Below are positions 8,384 to 16,225 of a stretch of DNA of 64,000 bases, one piece after another. The translations under genes and the position numbers were made by a program. The first letter of the stretch is position 1, and the number at the start of each line of letters is the position of its first letter. Source of the stretch: Haloarcula salina (lineage in GTDB: Archaea; Halobacteriota; Halobacteria; Halobacteriales; Haloarculaceae); assembly GCF_010119195.1 (NCBI RefSeq), contig NZ_WRXL01000002.1, forward strand, positions 558,001 through 622,000. The letters run 5' to 3'. The notes beneath the pieces are model-generated. The model saw only the letters and a program-made list of their open reading frames with translations, had not been told where the DNA came from and did not search any database.

Positions 8384-8668
8384 CTACAGCCCGCTCTCGC
8401 CGTCTCCGGGCCGACCCGAACCCGTCCGATCACGGCGTCCGTCGGCCGCTTCGCTCCCGTCGATGGCCGCCCTCGCGTCGTCGTCCCAGTCCTCGAAGTA
8501 GCCGTAGTCCCGCATCGTCGCCATGCCCGCGATCGCCGCACGGAGACTGATTCCGATGAGTGGAACGTCCGCGACCGTGACGACGACGTCCGCCTGCAGG
8601 ACGACGCCGTCGCGCAGGAGCACGTCGAGCAGGTCGACGACGGCGTCGCCCTCACGGGTGGGTTCCAT
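8384..8668 (-). CDS. gvpM: gas vesicle protein GvpM
   Basis: The 94-residue protein contains a GvpA-like core (VVDLLDVLLRDGVVLQADVVVTVADVPLIGISLRAAIAGM) of amphipathic helix-strand-strand-helix type, as in GvpJ and GvpM. Position as the last gene after gvpL matches gvpM in haloarchaeal loci. GvpM is a minor, hydrophobic assembly protein required for nucleation in Halobacterium and Haloferax systems. The tail after residue 55 is charged and poorly conserved. It begins 39 bases after gvpL ends. Confidence 0.85.
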   Translation of the reverse strand: MEPTREGDAVVDLLDVLLRDGVVLQADVVVTVADVPLIGISLRAAIAGMATMRDYGYFEDWDDDARAAIDGSEAADGRRDRTGSGRPGDGESGL

Positions 8669-8707
8669 TGCTCACTGTGGAGACGCCGTGAAGGCGGCGT
8701 TCGGCAG

Positions 8708-9565
8708 TCATTGGTCGGTCTCCAGCGTCGGTGCGAAGGTGTAGGGCGGCCAGGGACCGGTGTAACGGACTTCGACGCCGGGCGTCGCGGCCACCTCGTC
8801 GAGGCGCTCCCCGATGGCGGTCGCCGCGGCGTCGTCGGCAAGCGCGGCGAACGTCGTTTCGAAGTCCGCGTCGTCGGCCCGGTCCGTCTCGACGAGCGAG
8901 GAGACGGTTCGGTCGACGGACTCGACTTCTGTCGCGTGGGACGCGAGAGTCTCGCGGACCGCCGCCGCCGTCTCCCGCCACTCGGTCGCGACCAGCGACC
9001 GCTCACGCTGCCGGGCCTGCTTCTCGCGCAGGAAGGCGGTACCGGAGCCGGCCTCGGTCGCGTCGTCTCGAAGCTCGTCGAGGCGCGCATCCGCGTCGAC
9101 CGCGCTCGCTCCGAACGGGTCGGCGTCACAGCGGAGTTCGATGCGATACTCGCTGTGGCCGGCGAGGTCGTCGAGCGCCGACCGGAGCGTCGGGCCGGTT
9201 CGCTCCAGCCACGCCGCCACCGATTCGTCGTCGCCCTCGACGATGGTGTCGAACCGGACCGGTAGCGGGGTCCCGAAGCGGTCGTGGACGGCGTCGACGA
9301 CGCCCTGGTGTTCGAGCAGCCACCGCTTGACCGTCGCTCCGTCGTTCGAGTCGTAGGGGTCGTTCCGGCGGTGCACGACCGCCCCGACCCCGTCGTCGAG
9401 GACGAGGTAGGGTCGTTCGCCGTCGACGCCGTCCGTCGACAGTCCGGTGCCGTCCGCGACCTCGGGCGCGTCGATGAGGGCGGCCACGCAGTAGAGGTAG
9501 CGGCCCGTCCCGGCGGATTCGCCGTCCGGGCCGGCGTCGCCGACCGCCTCGGTGCTGTCAGTCAC
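8708..9565 (-). CDS. gvpL: gas vesicle protein GvpL
   Basis: The 285-residue protein is of the GvpF/GvpL family: it opens with GRYLYCVAALIDA and closes with VEVRYTGPWPPYTFAP, the two hallmark ends, with a long helical acidic middle. GvpL is an essential accessory protein proposed to hold other Gvp proteins during assembly. It starts with GTG at 9565, overlapping the gvpK stop by 8 bases, so translation is probably coupled. It is longer than the GvpF copy in this locus because of an extended middle. Confidence 0.9.
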   Translation of the reverse strand: MTDSTEAVGDAGPDGESAGTGRYLYCVAALIDAPEVADGTGLSTDGVDGERPYLVLDDGVGAVVHRRNDPYDSNDGATVKRWLLEHQGVVDAVHDRFGTPLPVRFDTIVEGDDESVAAWLERTGPTLRSALDDLAGHSEYRIELRCDADPFGASAVDADARLDELRDDATEAGSGTAFLREKQARQRERSLVATEWRETAAAVRETLASHATEVESVDRTVSSLVETDRADDADFETTFAALADDAAATAIGERLDEVAATPGVEVRYTGPWPPYTFAPTLETDQ

Positions 9566-9923
9566 GGGTCCCTCCGTCGTCGGTCGTCCGCGACGTCGAC
9601 GGACTCGTGTCGGCCGCGACGCCGGCGGTCGGGTCCTCGGGATCGACGGACTGGAGCGCGTCGGCGACCAGCCCGTCGAGGTCGGAGCGGATTCGATCGA
9701 CTTCGGTCGAGATCCCGGTGTTCGTCTTGATCTCCTCGATCTGGGCTTCGATGGCCTGTAGCTGCTGGCCGAGTCGCTCGACCTGCTCGTCGCTCAGGCG
9801 CCCGGACTCCATCCGCCGAATCGCCTCCCGCTCCATCGCCTCGACCAGCAACTCCACGACGGCGACGACCAGCGAGAGGAGGCCGTCGCCGGCGTCCTCG
9901 CCGTCGACGTCAATCGTCGTCAC
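9558..9923 (-). CDS. gvpK: gas vesicle protein GvpK
   Basis: The 121-residue protein has the GvpK core GLLSLVVAVVELLVEAMEREAIRRMESGRLSDEQVERLGQ followed by a coiled-coil-like helix (LQAIEAQIEEIKTNTGI). GvpK is one of the eight genes reported essential for gas vesicles in Halobacterium. It overlaps gvpJ by 14 bases and gvpL by 8 bases, so the JKL genes form a tightly coupled block. The Thr/Ser-rich tail is variable. Confidence 0.92.
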   Translation of the reverse strand: MTTIDVDGEDAGDGLLSLVVAVVELLVEAMEREAIRRMESGRLSDEQVERLGQQLQAIEAQIEEIKTNTGISTEVDRIRSDLDGLVADALQSVDPEDPTAGVAADTSPSTSRTTDDGGTRD

Positions 9924-10329
9924 CGTTCGATCCTCCGTTCGTCGCCTCTCCAGCGGGGCTTTCGGCCCCCGCTTCGTCCGCCGCCTCGGTCGCGGCTCGC
10001 TCGGTGCGCTCGCCGTCGGGCACTTCGGCAGTCGGCGTGTCCGGAACGCTTTCCTTCGGACTCTCGAATCTGCCCTCGTGCGGCGGTCCGAGCCGGTTCC
10101 GGTTGGCGACCTGTTCGATTCGTTCCTGGTCGGTCCCCTCGGGGAATTCGAGTCCGTACTGTGCGGCCGTCTCGAAAGACGCGACGGCGGCCCGAATCTG
10201 GATCCCCAGCAGCTCGGTGTCGCCGACGGAGACGGCGATGTCGGCGTTGATGACCAGTCCCTTGTCGAGCAGCAACTCGACGACGTCCGCGAGGTCGGCA
10301 GAGGCGCGGGTCGGGCCCGGACTACTCAT
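9910..10329 (-). CDS. gvpJ: gas vesicle protein GvpJ
   Basis: The 139-residue protein has a GvpA-like N-terminal half (DLADVVELLLDKGLVINADIAVSVGDTELLGIQIRAAVASFETA) and an acidic, probably disordered C-terminal half. GvpJ is a minor essential component, perhaps shaping the conical tips or nucleating assembly. It overlaps the upstream GvpI-like gene by 8 bases and gvpK by 14 bases. The distinction from GvpM rests on length and on position directly before gvpK. Confidence 0.88.
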   Translation of the reverse strand: MSSPGPTRASADLADVVELLLDKGLVINADIAVSVGDTELLGIQIRAAVASFETAAQYGLEFPEGTDQERIEQVANRNRLGPPHEGRFESPKESVPDTPTAEVPDGERTERAATEAADEAGAESPAGEATNGGSNGDDD

Positions 10330-11170
10330 CGGTTTCCTCCTCGTCGAACCGACTCCCGTAGATCCGGCGTCGGTTCGGCGCGGTCGAGTACCGGGTCTCC
10401 TCCGGGACCGTCGAGAACGCGGCGCGCCCGGACGACGGGCGCTGGGACGACATGGTCGACACTGCCGTCGGGTTTCGCGAGTTCGACGTCTTCGAGTGTC
10501 GCCGCTCGCTCTGTTCGATGTTCTCCTTCCGCAGCTGTTGCAGGCGCTCGCGGGCTTCGAGGATGCGCTCGCGGAACGCCCCGACCGAGTCGCTGATCTG
10601 CGACTGGATTGCGTTTTCGAGGGATTCGGGGTCGAAGCCGTCGTCGTCCGGACCCAGCCCCCCCAGTCCGTCGGTGGCGGACGCCTCGTCGGCCGTCTCG
10701 TCGCCGGAGCCGTCGTCGTCGGCGAACGGTCCGTCGAGGGAGATCCCCTCGAAGAACCCCTCGTCGGATTCCTCGTCGAAATCGTCCAGTTCGTCGTCGA
10801 GTTCCCGGGACTGTCGCCAGAAGGCCCTGGCGTCGACCGCGTCCCAGACCTCCGACATGTCGGTCACCGAGAGGAGCTTGCGTAACTTCACCGCGGCCGT
10901 GGGATTGCGGTCCTCGATGGCGTCGGGGACCTCCTCCAGTTCGATCGCCTCGGGGAGCGACTCCCACTCGATCTCGCCGAGGAGGTCCGTCAGGTCGACC
11001 GTTCCGAGCAACTCCTCGACGGAGTCGGCGACGTCGTGGGCGTCGTCGAGCGAGTCGATCGCTCGCTCGACCGAGTCGTGGCCGGCCGCCGCCCGTTCGG
11101 CACTCGATAGCAGATCGTCGATACGACTGAGGAGCGCGTCGGCCGTCTGGCCGTGTGCGTTCTGTGTCAT
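10322..11170 (-). CDS. gvpI: GvpI-like gas vesicle accessory protein with long acidic N-terminal domain
   Basis: This gene occupies the place between gvpG and gvpJ where haloarchaeal loci carry gvpH and gvpI. The last 60 or so residues are basic (SRNPTAVSTM, SSGRAAFSTV, NRRRIYG) and recall GvpI tails. The preceding 220 residues are unusually acidic and include a helical domain with repeated LP/EA motifs and the segment AVKLRKLLSVTDMSEVWDAVDARAFWRQ, which I do not recognise. At 282 residues it is about twice the usual GvpI length, so it may be a GvpH/GvpI-type fusion. GvpI is known to influence vesicle shape but is not essential. ATG 11170 is chosen because the upstream extension overlaps gvpG. 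Confidence 0.6.
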   Translation of the reverse strand: MTQNAHGQTADALLSRIDDLLSSAERAAAGHDSVERAIDSLDDAHDVADSVEELLGTVDLTDLLGEIEWESLPEAIELEEVPDAIEDRNPTAAVKLRKLLSVTDMSEVWDAVDARAFWRQSRELDDELDDFDEESDEGFFEGISLDGPFADDDGSGDETADEASATDGLGGLGPDDDGFDPESLENAIQSQISDSVGAFRERILEARERLQQLRKENIEQSERRHSKTSNSRNPTAVSTMSSQRPSSGRAAFSTVPEETRYSTAPNRRRIYGSRFDEEETDE

Positions 11171-11192
11171 AGTGTGATCGTCGTCGGGTTCG

Positions 11193-11444
11193 TCATCGTT
11201 TGACCTCGACTCTACCGCTGAGTCGCTCGCGGGCGGCCTCGGCGACTTCGAGTTCGGATTCGAGGGTCGCTTTGCGCCGTTCGTACGCGTCCGCGTCCAG
11301 TTCACCGACCTCGTAGAGCAGACGGACCTCTTTGAGGTCGTCGCGGATCCGTTCCACGTCGTAGCGCTCCTGAAGTGCCATGTCGTGGATGACCGTCAGC
11401 AGGGACGTGATCGGTCTGAGGAACAGATCGTCGAGGAGGAACAT
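11193..11444 (-). CDS. gvpG: gas vesicle protein GvpG
   Basis: The 83-residue protein matches GvpG in length and pattern: MFLLDDLFLRPITSLLTVIHDMA followed by a charged helix with YEVGELDADAYERRKATLE. GvpG is a small essential accessory protein that interacts with GvpF and GvpL. The start codon directly follows the gvpF stop without a gap, and the next gene begins 22 bases downstream. Confidence 0.9.
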   Translation of the reverse strand: MFLLDDLFLRPITSLLTVIHDMALQERYDVERIRDDLKEVRLLYEVGELDADAYERRKATLESELEVAEAARERLSGRVEVKR

Positions 11445-12092
11445 TCAGGCCTCCGTCGCGATGGTGAAGTCGACGAAGCTGTAGGGTGCCCACGGCCCGG
11501 AGTACTGGACGGTGAGTTCGGGGTGACCCTCGCGGACGGCGTCGACGGCCCGGTCGAACCGCTCGCGGTCGTCGCGGGCGACGAGGTACGCGCGGTTCAT
11601 CAGCAGTCGGTCGCTGAACAGGTCGCCGTCTTCGACGTCTTCGGCGTGGTCGTCGAGTTCGGCCTCGATGGCCGCGCGCGTGTCGTCGGGATCGGTCAGG
11701 CCCCCCTCCGGAACGAGCACTTTGATGCCGACCTCCTCGCGGCCGGCGGCCTGCCGGAGCGAGCCCGTGAGTTCGACCCGGCTGTTCCGAAGGACGTTCT
11801 TCAGCGCGCGTTCGGAGTCGAACACCATTCCGAAGCGCATCGGGACGACCGGGCGACCGTCGCCCGCGGTCATCACCTCGCGGAGGACGTCGTCGTGAGC
11901 GCGCGCGTTCTCGTCGCTCTCGTCAGGATCGAGCGTGTCGATGCCGCTGACGACGGCGGCGTGTTTCCGGTGAGAGATCGTGTACACGTCGCTCGCCGCC
12001 TCGACGCCCGTCGTCGAGACGTCGATCGCCTCGTCTTCGACAATCCCGTACACGTACAGCTTTTCGTCGGCGACGGTCTGTTCGGCGCTCAT
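11445..12092 (-). CDS. gvpF: gas vesicle protein GvpF
   Basis: The 215-residue protein has the GvpF/L family ends KLYVYGIVEDEAIDV and VQYSGPWAPYSFVDFTI. It is first in the minus-strand operon, as gvpF is in other haloarchaeal loci after gvpD/E. GvpF binds GvpA and probably keeps it from aggregating before assembly. A TTG six bases upstream is possible, but ATG 12092 is preferred. It is divergently transcribed from gvpA across a 182-base region. Confidence 0.9.
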   Translation of the reverse strand: MSAEQTVADEKLYVYGIVEDEAIDVSTTGVEAASDVYTISHRKHAAVVSGIDTLDPDESDENARAHDDVLREVMTAGDGRPVVPMRFGMVFDSERALKNVLRNSRVELTGSLRQAAGREEVGIKVLVPEGGLTDPDDTRAAIEAELDDHAEDVEDGDLFSDRLLMNRAYLVARDDRERFDRAVDAVREGHPELTVQYSGPWAPYSFVDFTIATEA

Positions 12093-12274
12093 GTGCAAAA
12101 CACCGCTTCATAGTGACGAAGCGTTGCTGCTGGCAGTCGCAAGCCTGAGGTGGTCAGCGGTGGCGCTTCTCGGACTGCGTGAGCGAATCGCGCCACAGTG
12201 GGCCTCTCTTGGGCTGTCGGTGGCCTGCAACTGCAAGCGTCAGTGACAGGTACCGTTCTCCCCTCGTGAGAGGT
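12093..12274. promoter_or_regulatory. divergent gvpF / gvpA promoter region with inverted repeat
   Basis: This 182-base region must hold promoters for the seven-gene minus operon and for gvpA-gvpO. An inverted repeat CGCTTC-N8-GAAGCG lies at 12104-12123, just before gvpF, and a possible regulator could bind it. I do not see an AT-rich TATA element at the expected 25-30 bases before gvpA, which suggests activator dependence. The bases just before gvpA contain GAGAGGT, too close to the ATG for a normal ribosome site. Confidence 0.5.
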
Positions 12275-12556
12275 ATGGCAAACCCCGATTCCAGCAGCCT
12301 GGCAGCAGTGCTCGACCGCATCCTCGACAAGGGTCTCGTCGTCGACATCTGGGCGCGAGTTTCCGTCGTGGGCATCGAGATCCTCACCGTCGAAGCACGC
12401 GTCGTGGCCGCCTCCGTCGACACGTTCCTCCACTACGCGGAGAACATCACGAAGATCGAACAGGCGAGCCAATCCGGGGACATGGAGGAGCTGAAAGACA
12501 TCGAGATCGAGAAGCCCGCCCGCCCGGACAACTACCAGCAGGCGCCCTCCCAGTAA
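12275..12556 (+). CDS. gvpA: major gas vesicle structural protein GvpA
   Basis: The 93-residue protein carries the almost invariant GvpA core: [57 protein letters not shown]. It polymerises into the ribs of the gas vesicle wall. The start at 12275 gives the classical MA-x-PDSSSLA N-terminus. The C-terminal tail after KIEQ (about 30 residues, ending in [10 protein letters not shown]) differs from the short Ala/Glu tail of the Halobacterium protein. gvpO follows after 23 bases; no gvpC or gvpN lies between them. Confidence 0.97.
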   Translation: MANPDSSSLAAVLDRILDKGLVVDIWARVSVVGIEILTVEARVVAASVDTFLHYAENITKIEQASQSGDMEELKDIEIEKPARPDNYQQAPSQ

Positions 12557-12579
12557 CGCTCGGAGGATAGTTCGAACCC

Positions 12580-13092
12580 ATGTCACAAACAGACGCAGAG
12601 ACTACCGACCAGTGCCGCGCGCTCACCAGCGACGGCGACCGATGTCAACACTCGGCGTCCGACGGTACGTTCTGCCACCAGCACGACGAGTCCGATCCGA
12701 CCGTCGACAGCGATGACGAGACGGCCGAGCGGGACGACGACAGCGAGGGCCCGTCCGAGACCGACGACTCGTCCACAGATGGCGACTCGACCGGCGGAGA
12801 CGAGGCGGACGCTATCAGCGAGGTCGCCCCGCTCGTCGAGATCCGCCGAAAAGCCGAGTCCGTCGCCGCGGAACTGATCGAGCGACCGCTCGACGGCGTG
12901 GTCGAGGTCTACGCGGACGACGACGGGTGGATCGCGGTCGTCGAAGTGGTCGAGCGGCGCGCGGTCCCGGACACCCAGGACATCCTGGGCTGTTACGAAC
13001 TCACGTTCGACGGCGACGGGACGGTGACCGGCTACCGTCGCCGCTCGCGTTACCGCAGACTCGACACCGATCGACAGGAGGGATTCGAATGA
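12580..13092 (+). CDS. gvpO: gas vesicle protein GvpO with N-terminal Cys/His motif
   Basis: The C-terminal 90 residues match GvpO (WIAVVEVVERRAVPDTQDILGCYELTFDGDGTVTGYRRRSRY), an essential accessory protein possibly acting on gvpA expression or assembly. The first 35 residues carry C-x8-C-x9-C-x2-H (CRALTSDGDRCQ and FCHQHD), a likely zinc site, and are followed by about 45 very acidic residues. The Halobacterium plasmid GvpO, as I recall it, lacks this zinc-like segment. GGAGG at about 12562 lies some 13 bases before the ATG. Confidence 0.9.
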   Translation: MSQTDAETTDQCRALTSDGDRCQHSASDGTFCHQHDESDPTVDSDDETAERDDDSEGPSETDDSSTDGDSTGGDEADAISEVAPLVEIRRKAESVAAELIERPLDGVVEVYADDDGWIAVVEVVERRAVPDTQDILGCYELTFDGDGTVTGYRRRSRYRRLDTDRQEGFE

Positions 13093-13171
13093 CGACACGC
13101 CAACCACTTCGACCGACGATGCATAGATACAGAACGGCGTCTTGGCCCTCGGTAGAGGGGTGAGATGACGA

Positions 13172-13828
13172 ATGGCGACAATCGTTACCGGAACGATCCC
13201 GGCCGAAGAGTTCGCGCTCGTACACACGCTCGAGACGGAGCCGACGACCCGGTTCGAGTGCGAGCGAATAATCAAGAGCGGCGAAGAGGCGGTCATGCCG
13301 TTACTCTGGGCGCGCAACGTCGACCGCCTGGAACTGGAAGACGCGTTCGACGCGGACTCGACCGTCGACAGGGTCAGACTGCTCGCCGACTTCGACGACG
13401 AGTACCTCTACCGGATGGACTGGGTCGACCACGTGCAGCTCCTGCTTGGGATGCTCACGAACGGGGAAGCGACGATCCTCGACGCGTACGGCAAACGAGA
13501 GGAGTGGTGTCTCCGGGTGATGTTCCCGACGCGGGACAAGTTCTCGGAGACGCACGACTTCTGTGCGGAGCACGGGCTCACGTTCGATATCGACTCGATT
13601 CGAGAGCTGGACGGACAGCCGGCCGGCCGGTTCGGTCTCACAGAGGGACAGTACGACGCGCTCGTCCTGGCGGCGAAAGAGGGGTACTACTCGGTGCCCC
13701 AGGAACGGACACTCGAAGAGCTCTCGGACGAACTCGGCATCACCCACCAGGCCCTCTCCGAGCGACTCCACCGTGGTACCGAGGCGCTCGTCGAAGACAC
13801 GCTCCTCGTCGGAACCGATTCGACGTGA
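13172..13828 (+). CDS. Bat-type HTH transcriptional regulator (HTH_10)
   Basis: The 218-residue protein has the bacterio-opsin-activator C-terminal helix-turn-helix: LTEGQYDALVLAAKEGYYSVPQERTLEELSDELGITHQALSERLHRGTEALV. The N-terminal part (TGTIPAEEFALVHTLETEPTTRFECERII) is the Bat-associated beta domain. No PAS or GAF domain precedes it. It follows gvpO by 80 bases on the same strand, with an AT-rich stretch near 13122 (CATAGATAC) that may be its own promoter. Bat proteins respond to light and oxygen in Halobacterium; control of the gas vesicle genes is inferred from position, since gvpD and gvpE are absent. Confidence 0.85.
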   Translation: MATIVTGTIPAEEFALVHTLETEPTTRFECERIIKSGEEAVMPLLWARNVDRLELEDAFDADSTVDRVRLLADFDDEYLYRMDWVDHVQLLLGMLTNGEATILDAYGKREEWCLRVMFPTRDKFSETHDFCAEHGLTFDIDSIRELDGQPAGRFGLTEGQYDALVLAAKEGYYSVPQERTLEELSDELGITHQALSERLHRGTEALVEDTLLVGTDST

Positions 13829-13866
13829 GCGGGCCGGGCGCTGGTCTCGGCCTCGCCACGGCTCAG

Positions 13867-14409
13867 TCAGGGCGGCGAACCGTCGGGTGAATCGGTGGCG
13901 TTCACCGCACCGCTGTGACCGTCACCGCTCGCGTCGCGAATACCGGTTCCGTCCGCGCCGGCGTCTGCGGGAGCGTCCCCGAGATCCGAATCGAAGACGT
14001 CGCTGTCGCCGACCATCGGTTCGAGCGTCTCGCGCAGGGCGGGTCCGGGCAGGGTTTCTTCGTCGAGTTCGACGAGCCGCTCGGTGGCGGCGTTCACGTC
14101 GACGTTCTCGGCGGCGACGCGGAACGTCTTGCTGGCGACACGACTTCCGACTTCGCTCCCGAGCGTCCGTTTGGCGAGGCCTCCGACACCAGTTCCGTCG
14201 ATCAGCCGGGCCACGAGGAGACGGCCGACCGGTCGACCGACCGCCTTCGTGAGGTCGTCGACGTCGACGGGGTTCTCCGCCGGTTCGTCGGCCAGTATCG
14301 CCTCGAAATCGACCGCCTGGAGGATCTCCTTGGCCACGTCGGCCGCGAAGACGAAATCGAGCGTTCGTTCGACGTGTTCGAGTCGCGCATCGATAGTGGA
14401 ATCACTCAT
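13867..14409 (-). CDS. acidic haloarchaeal protein of unknown function
   Basis: I do not recognise this 180-residue protein. It starts MSDSTIDARLEHVERTLDFVFAADVAKEILQAVDFEAIL and continues as amphipathic helices (GRPVGRLLVARLIDGTGVGGLAKRTLGSEVGSRVASKTF). The tail of some 40 residues is acidic and probably disordered. It points toward the gas vesicle and Bat genes and ends 38 bases from the Bat stop. ATG 14409 is chosen because the preceding in-frame 59 residues are basic and unlike a haloarchaeal protein. Association with gas vesicles is only positional. Its short LP/FEAI helix motifs recall the acidic domain of the GvpI-like protein. Confidence 0.7.
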   Translation of the reverse strand: MSDSTIDARLEHVERTLDFVFAADVAKEILQAVDFEAILADEPAENPVDVDDLTKAVGRPVGRLLVARLIDGTGVGGLAKRTLGSEVGSRVASKTFRVAAENVDVNAATERLVELDEETLPGPALRETLEPMVGDSDVFDSDLGDAPADAGADGTGIRDASGDGHSGAVNATDSPDGSPP

Positions 14410-14730
14410 TACGATACGACGGACGAGGGCCACGAGGATACTGCTGTGGCCTTCGAGTGCAACGCTGTCGCGCCACGACCTGAACGCATCGGGCCCGGAG
14501 AGCGTCCGCAGTGGACGAACTGGCTTGCGCCTGCAACCACCGGAGGAATACCTCCCGACGGCGTACGCCTCTCCGATGCCGTCCACTCGATTCGCCGTCC
14601 GCGCCCCCGGACGCGAAACGATCGAAGCAGCGGGAACGGAGTGGGTTGGGTCCCGATCCAGGTCCGATTCGCCGTGTCAGCGGTCGTTCGAGACGCTATC
14701 GGGAGTGTCGCCCGGGGGGGATCACGACTG
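14410..14730. other. divergent intergenic region, no gene seen
   Basis: These 321 bases lie between two divergent genes and should contain both promoters. The sequence is GC-rich with no clear TATA element that I can place. Frames are open here only as extensions of the flanking genes. Confidence 0.4.
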
Positions 14731-15582
14731 ATGACGGACAGCGGATCCGACGCGGACGCCAGCGTCGAGGCGACGACCGACACGCGAGCGGACCAGGAGA
14801 ACATCCTCCGTGTACAGATTCGTGAGGGCCTGAGCGAGCTCAACCGGCCCGCGGACGGCCTGGCGCTCTCCGGGCTCTCTGCGGGTCTGGATATCGGGTT
14901 CGGGCCGCTGCTGATGGCCATCGTGCTGACGGTGTCCGAGTCCGCAAATACCGCCCCGCTCGTCGAGGAACTCGTCCTGGCGAACGCCTACGCGATCGGA
15001 TTCGTCTTCGTGGTGCTCGGCCGGTCCGAGCTCTTCACCGAGCACACGACGTTGGCCGTGCTCCCGGTCCTCGACGGACAGGCGAACCTCGGACAGCTGG
15101 CTCGTCTCTGGGGGATCGTCTACGGAGCGAACGTCGTCGGCGGCGCAGTGTTCGCGGCGATCGTCGTCTTCGTCGCCCCGGGTCTCGGCGTCGCCGACGC
15201 GAGCGCGTTCGTCGAGATCGCGAAGTCACTGACAGAACACAGATGGCAGATTATCCTCGCGGCCGGGGTTCTGGCCGGCTGGCTCATGGGCCTGCTCTCG
15301 TGGCTGGTCGCGGCGGCACAGGAGTCCGTCGCGCGCTTGTTGTTCGTCTGGATCATCGCCACCGCGATCGGCTTCGCACACCTCCCGCACAGCATCGCCG
15401 GCACGGTGGAAGTCCTCGCGGGCGTGTTCGTGGCACCATCGCTCACGATGCTGGACTTCGCTCGGTTCCTCGTCCCGGCCACGGTCGGCAACGCGATCGG
15501 CGGCTCGATCTTCGTCGCCGTGTTGAAATACGGCCACGTCGTCCGCGGGAGTACGGTGCCGGACGGGACCGGCACCGAGTGA
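14731..15582 (+). CDS. formate/nitrite transporter (FNT) family channel
   Basis: The 283-residue protein has a polar acidic N-terminus of about 45 residues and then six membrane segments. FNT features include GLSAGLDIGFGPL near residue 53, a VVLGRSELFTEHT motif and the NAIGGSIFVAVLKYG ending. The family conducts small monovalent anions such as formate, nitrite or hydrosulfide as a pentamer. It stands alone, with no formate or nitrite enzymes nearby. A long in-frame extension runs upstream, but ATG 14731 begins the typical charged N-terminus. Confidence 0.85.
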   Translation: MTDSGSDADASVEATTDTRADQENILRVQIREGLSELNRPADGLALSGLSAGLDIGFGPLLMAIVLTVSESANTAPLVEELVLANAYAIGFVFVVLGRSELFTEHTTLAVLPVLDGQANLGQLARLWGIVYGANVVGGAVFAAIVVFVAPGLGVADASAFVEIAKSLTEHRWQIILAAGVLAGWLMGLLSWLVAAAQESVARLLFVWIIATAIGFAHLPHSIAGTVEVLAGVFVAPSLTMLDFARFLVPATVGNAIGGSIFVAVLKYGHVVRGSTVPDGTGTE

Positions 15583-16044
15583 CGTCCTCGCATCTCGGTA
15601 TGCCCTGGTCACGTTCAGCAGAGATAGGGCTATAGATTGGCAGAGATACGTCCAGAACCAGCGACCGGGGCAGAAAAGACGAAATATCGCGGCGGTCGCC
15701 ACAATATTTTGGTAGTTCGGCAAGAGAACGGGACAGAATAGAGATAAATAACGCATATACAATCAAAAAAGGTGCGAGGTGGTTTTCCAGATCTCAGAAT
15801 AGAAGTATATGACTGTGTCTTCGGTATGATGGGGATATATCTGGCAGAACTGACAACAGATGGTAATCAGAGACGGCGGTAGTTGGCTGTGTCGACGTGC
15901 TTTCGGTCCGTTCGTGTCCGACACGGTGACGCGGATCTCTGTCGACCACCAGTCTGGGGAATTGGACGAAAGTATTATATAGTACCTCCTTTCCACACAG
16001 GCATTCCCGAAAACGGGGGATACGATCACGTTTGATGAAAGTGC

Positions 16045-16061
16045 GTTCGTCAATATGGAAC
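16045..16061. promoter_or_regulatory. palindromic site GTTC-N9-GAAC, copy 1
   Basis: The 17-base site has arms GTTC and GAAC and centre GTCAATATG. It shares the 12 bases CAATATGGAACA with copy 5 at 28948-28964. It is one of five such sites confined, as far as I could see, to the borders of the sugar island and proposed to bind one of its IclR regulators. Confidence 0.55.
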
Positions 16062-16208
16062 AAACTCCGCCGAGTCCACAACCGAGTCAGCCGTGTTTGC
16101 GGCGACTCCGATCCGCGTCGTTATCCTCCGCTCGGCCCTACAGTACGTGGTAACGGCGGCCCTGCCAGCGAGGGACAAAATAACTAATGTACGTCTGTCA
16201 TCCACGCT

Positions 16209-16225
16209 GTTCACCAATACTGAAC
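16209..16225. promoter_or_regulatory. palindromic site GTTC-N9-GAAC, copy 2
   Basis: The centre is ACCAATACT and the arms extend outward to CTGTTCA and TGAACAG, making this the longest palindrome of the set. It lies about 215 bases before the XacE-like start, a distance that would fit an upstream activator site. Confidence 0.55.

Noticed and set aside
12567-12580. GTTCGAACCC resembling a tRNA T-loop
   Set aside because: It lies in the short gvpA-gvpO gap and no cloverleaf can be drawn around it.
13915-14730. Long plus-strand frame running into the FNT channel gene
   Set aside because: It is the antisense shadow of the gene at 13867-14409 plus intergenic DNA; the channel has a typical start at 14731.
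15763-16081. Minus-strand frames in the AT-rich spacer
   Set aside because: Composition is neither acidic nor codon-biased like haloarchaeal genes, and no domain is recognisable.
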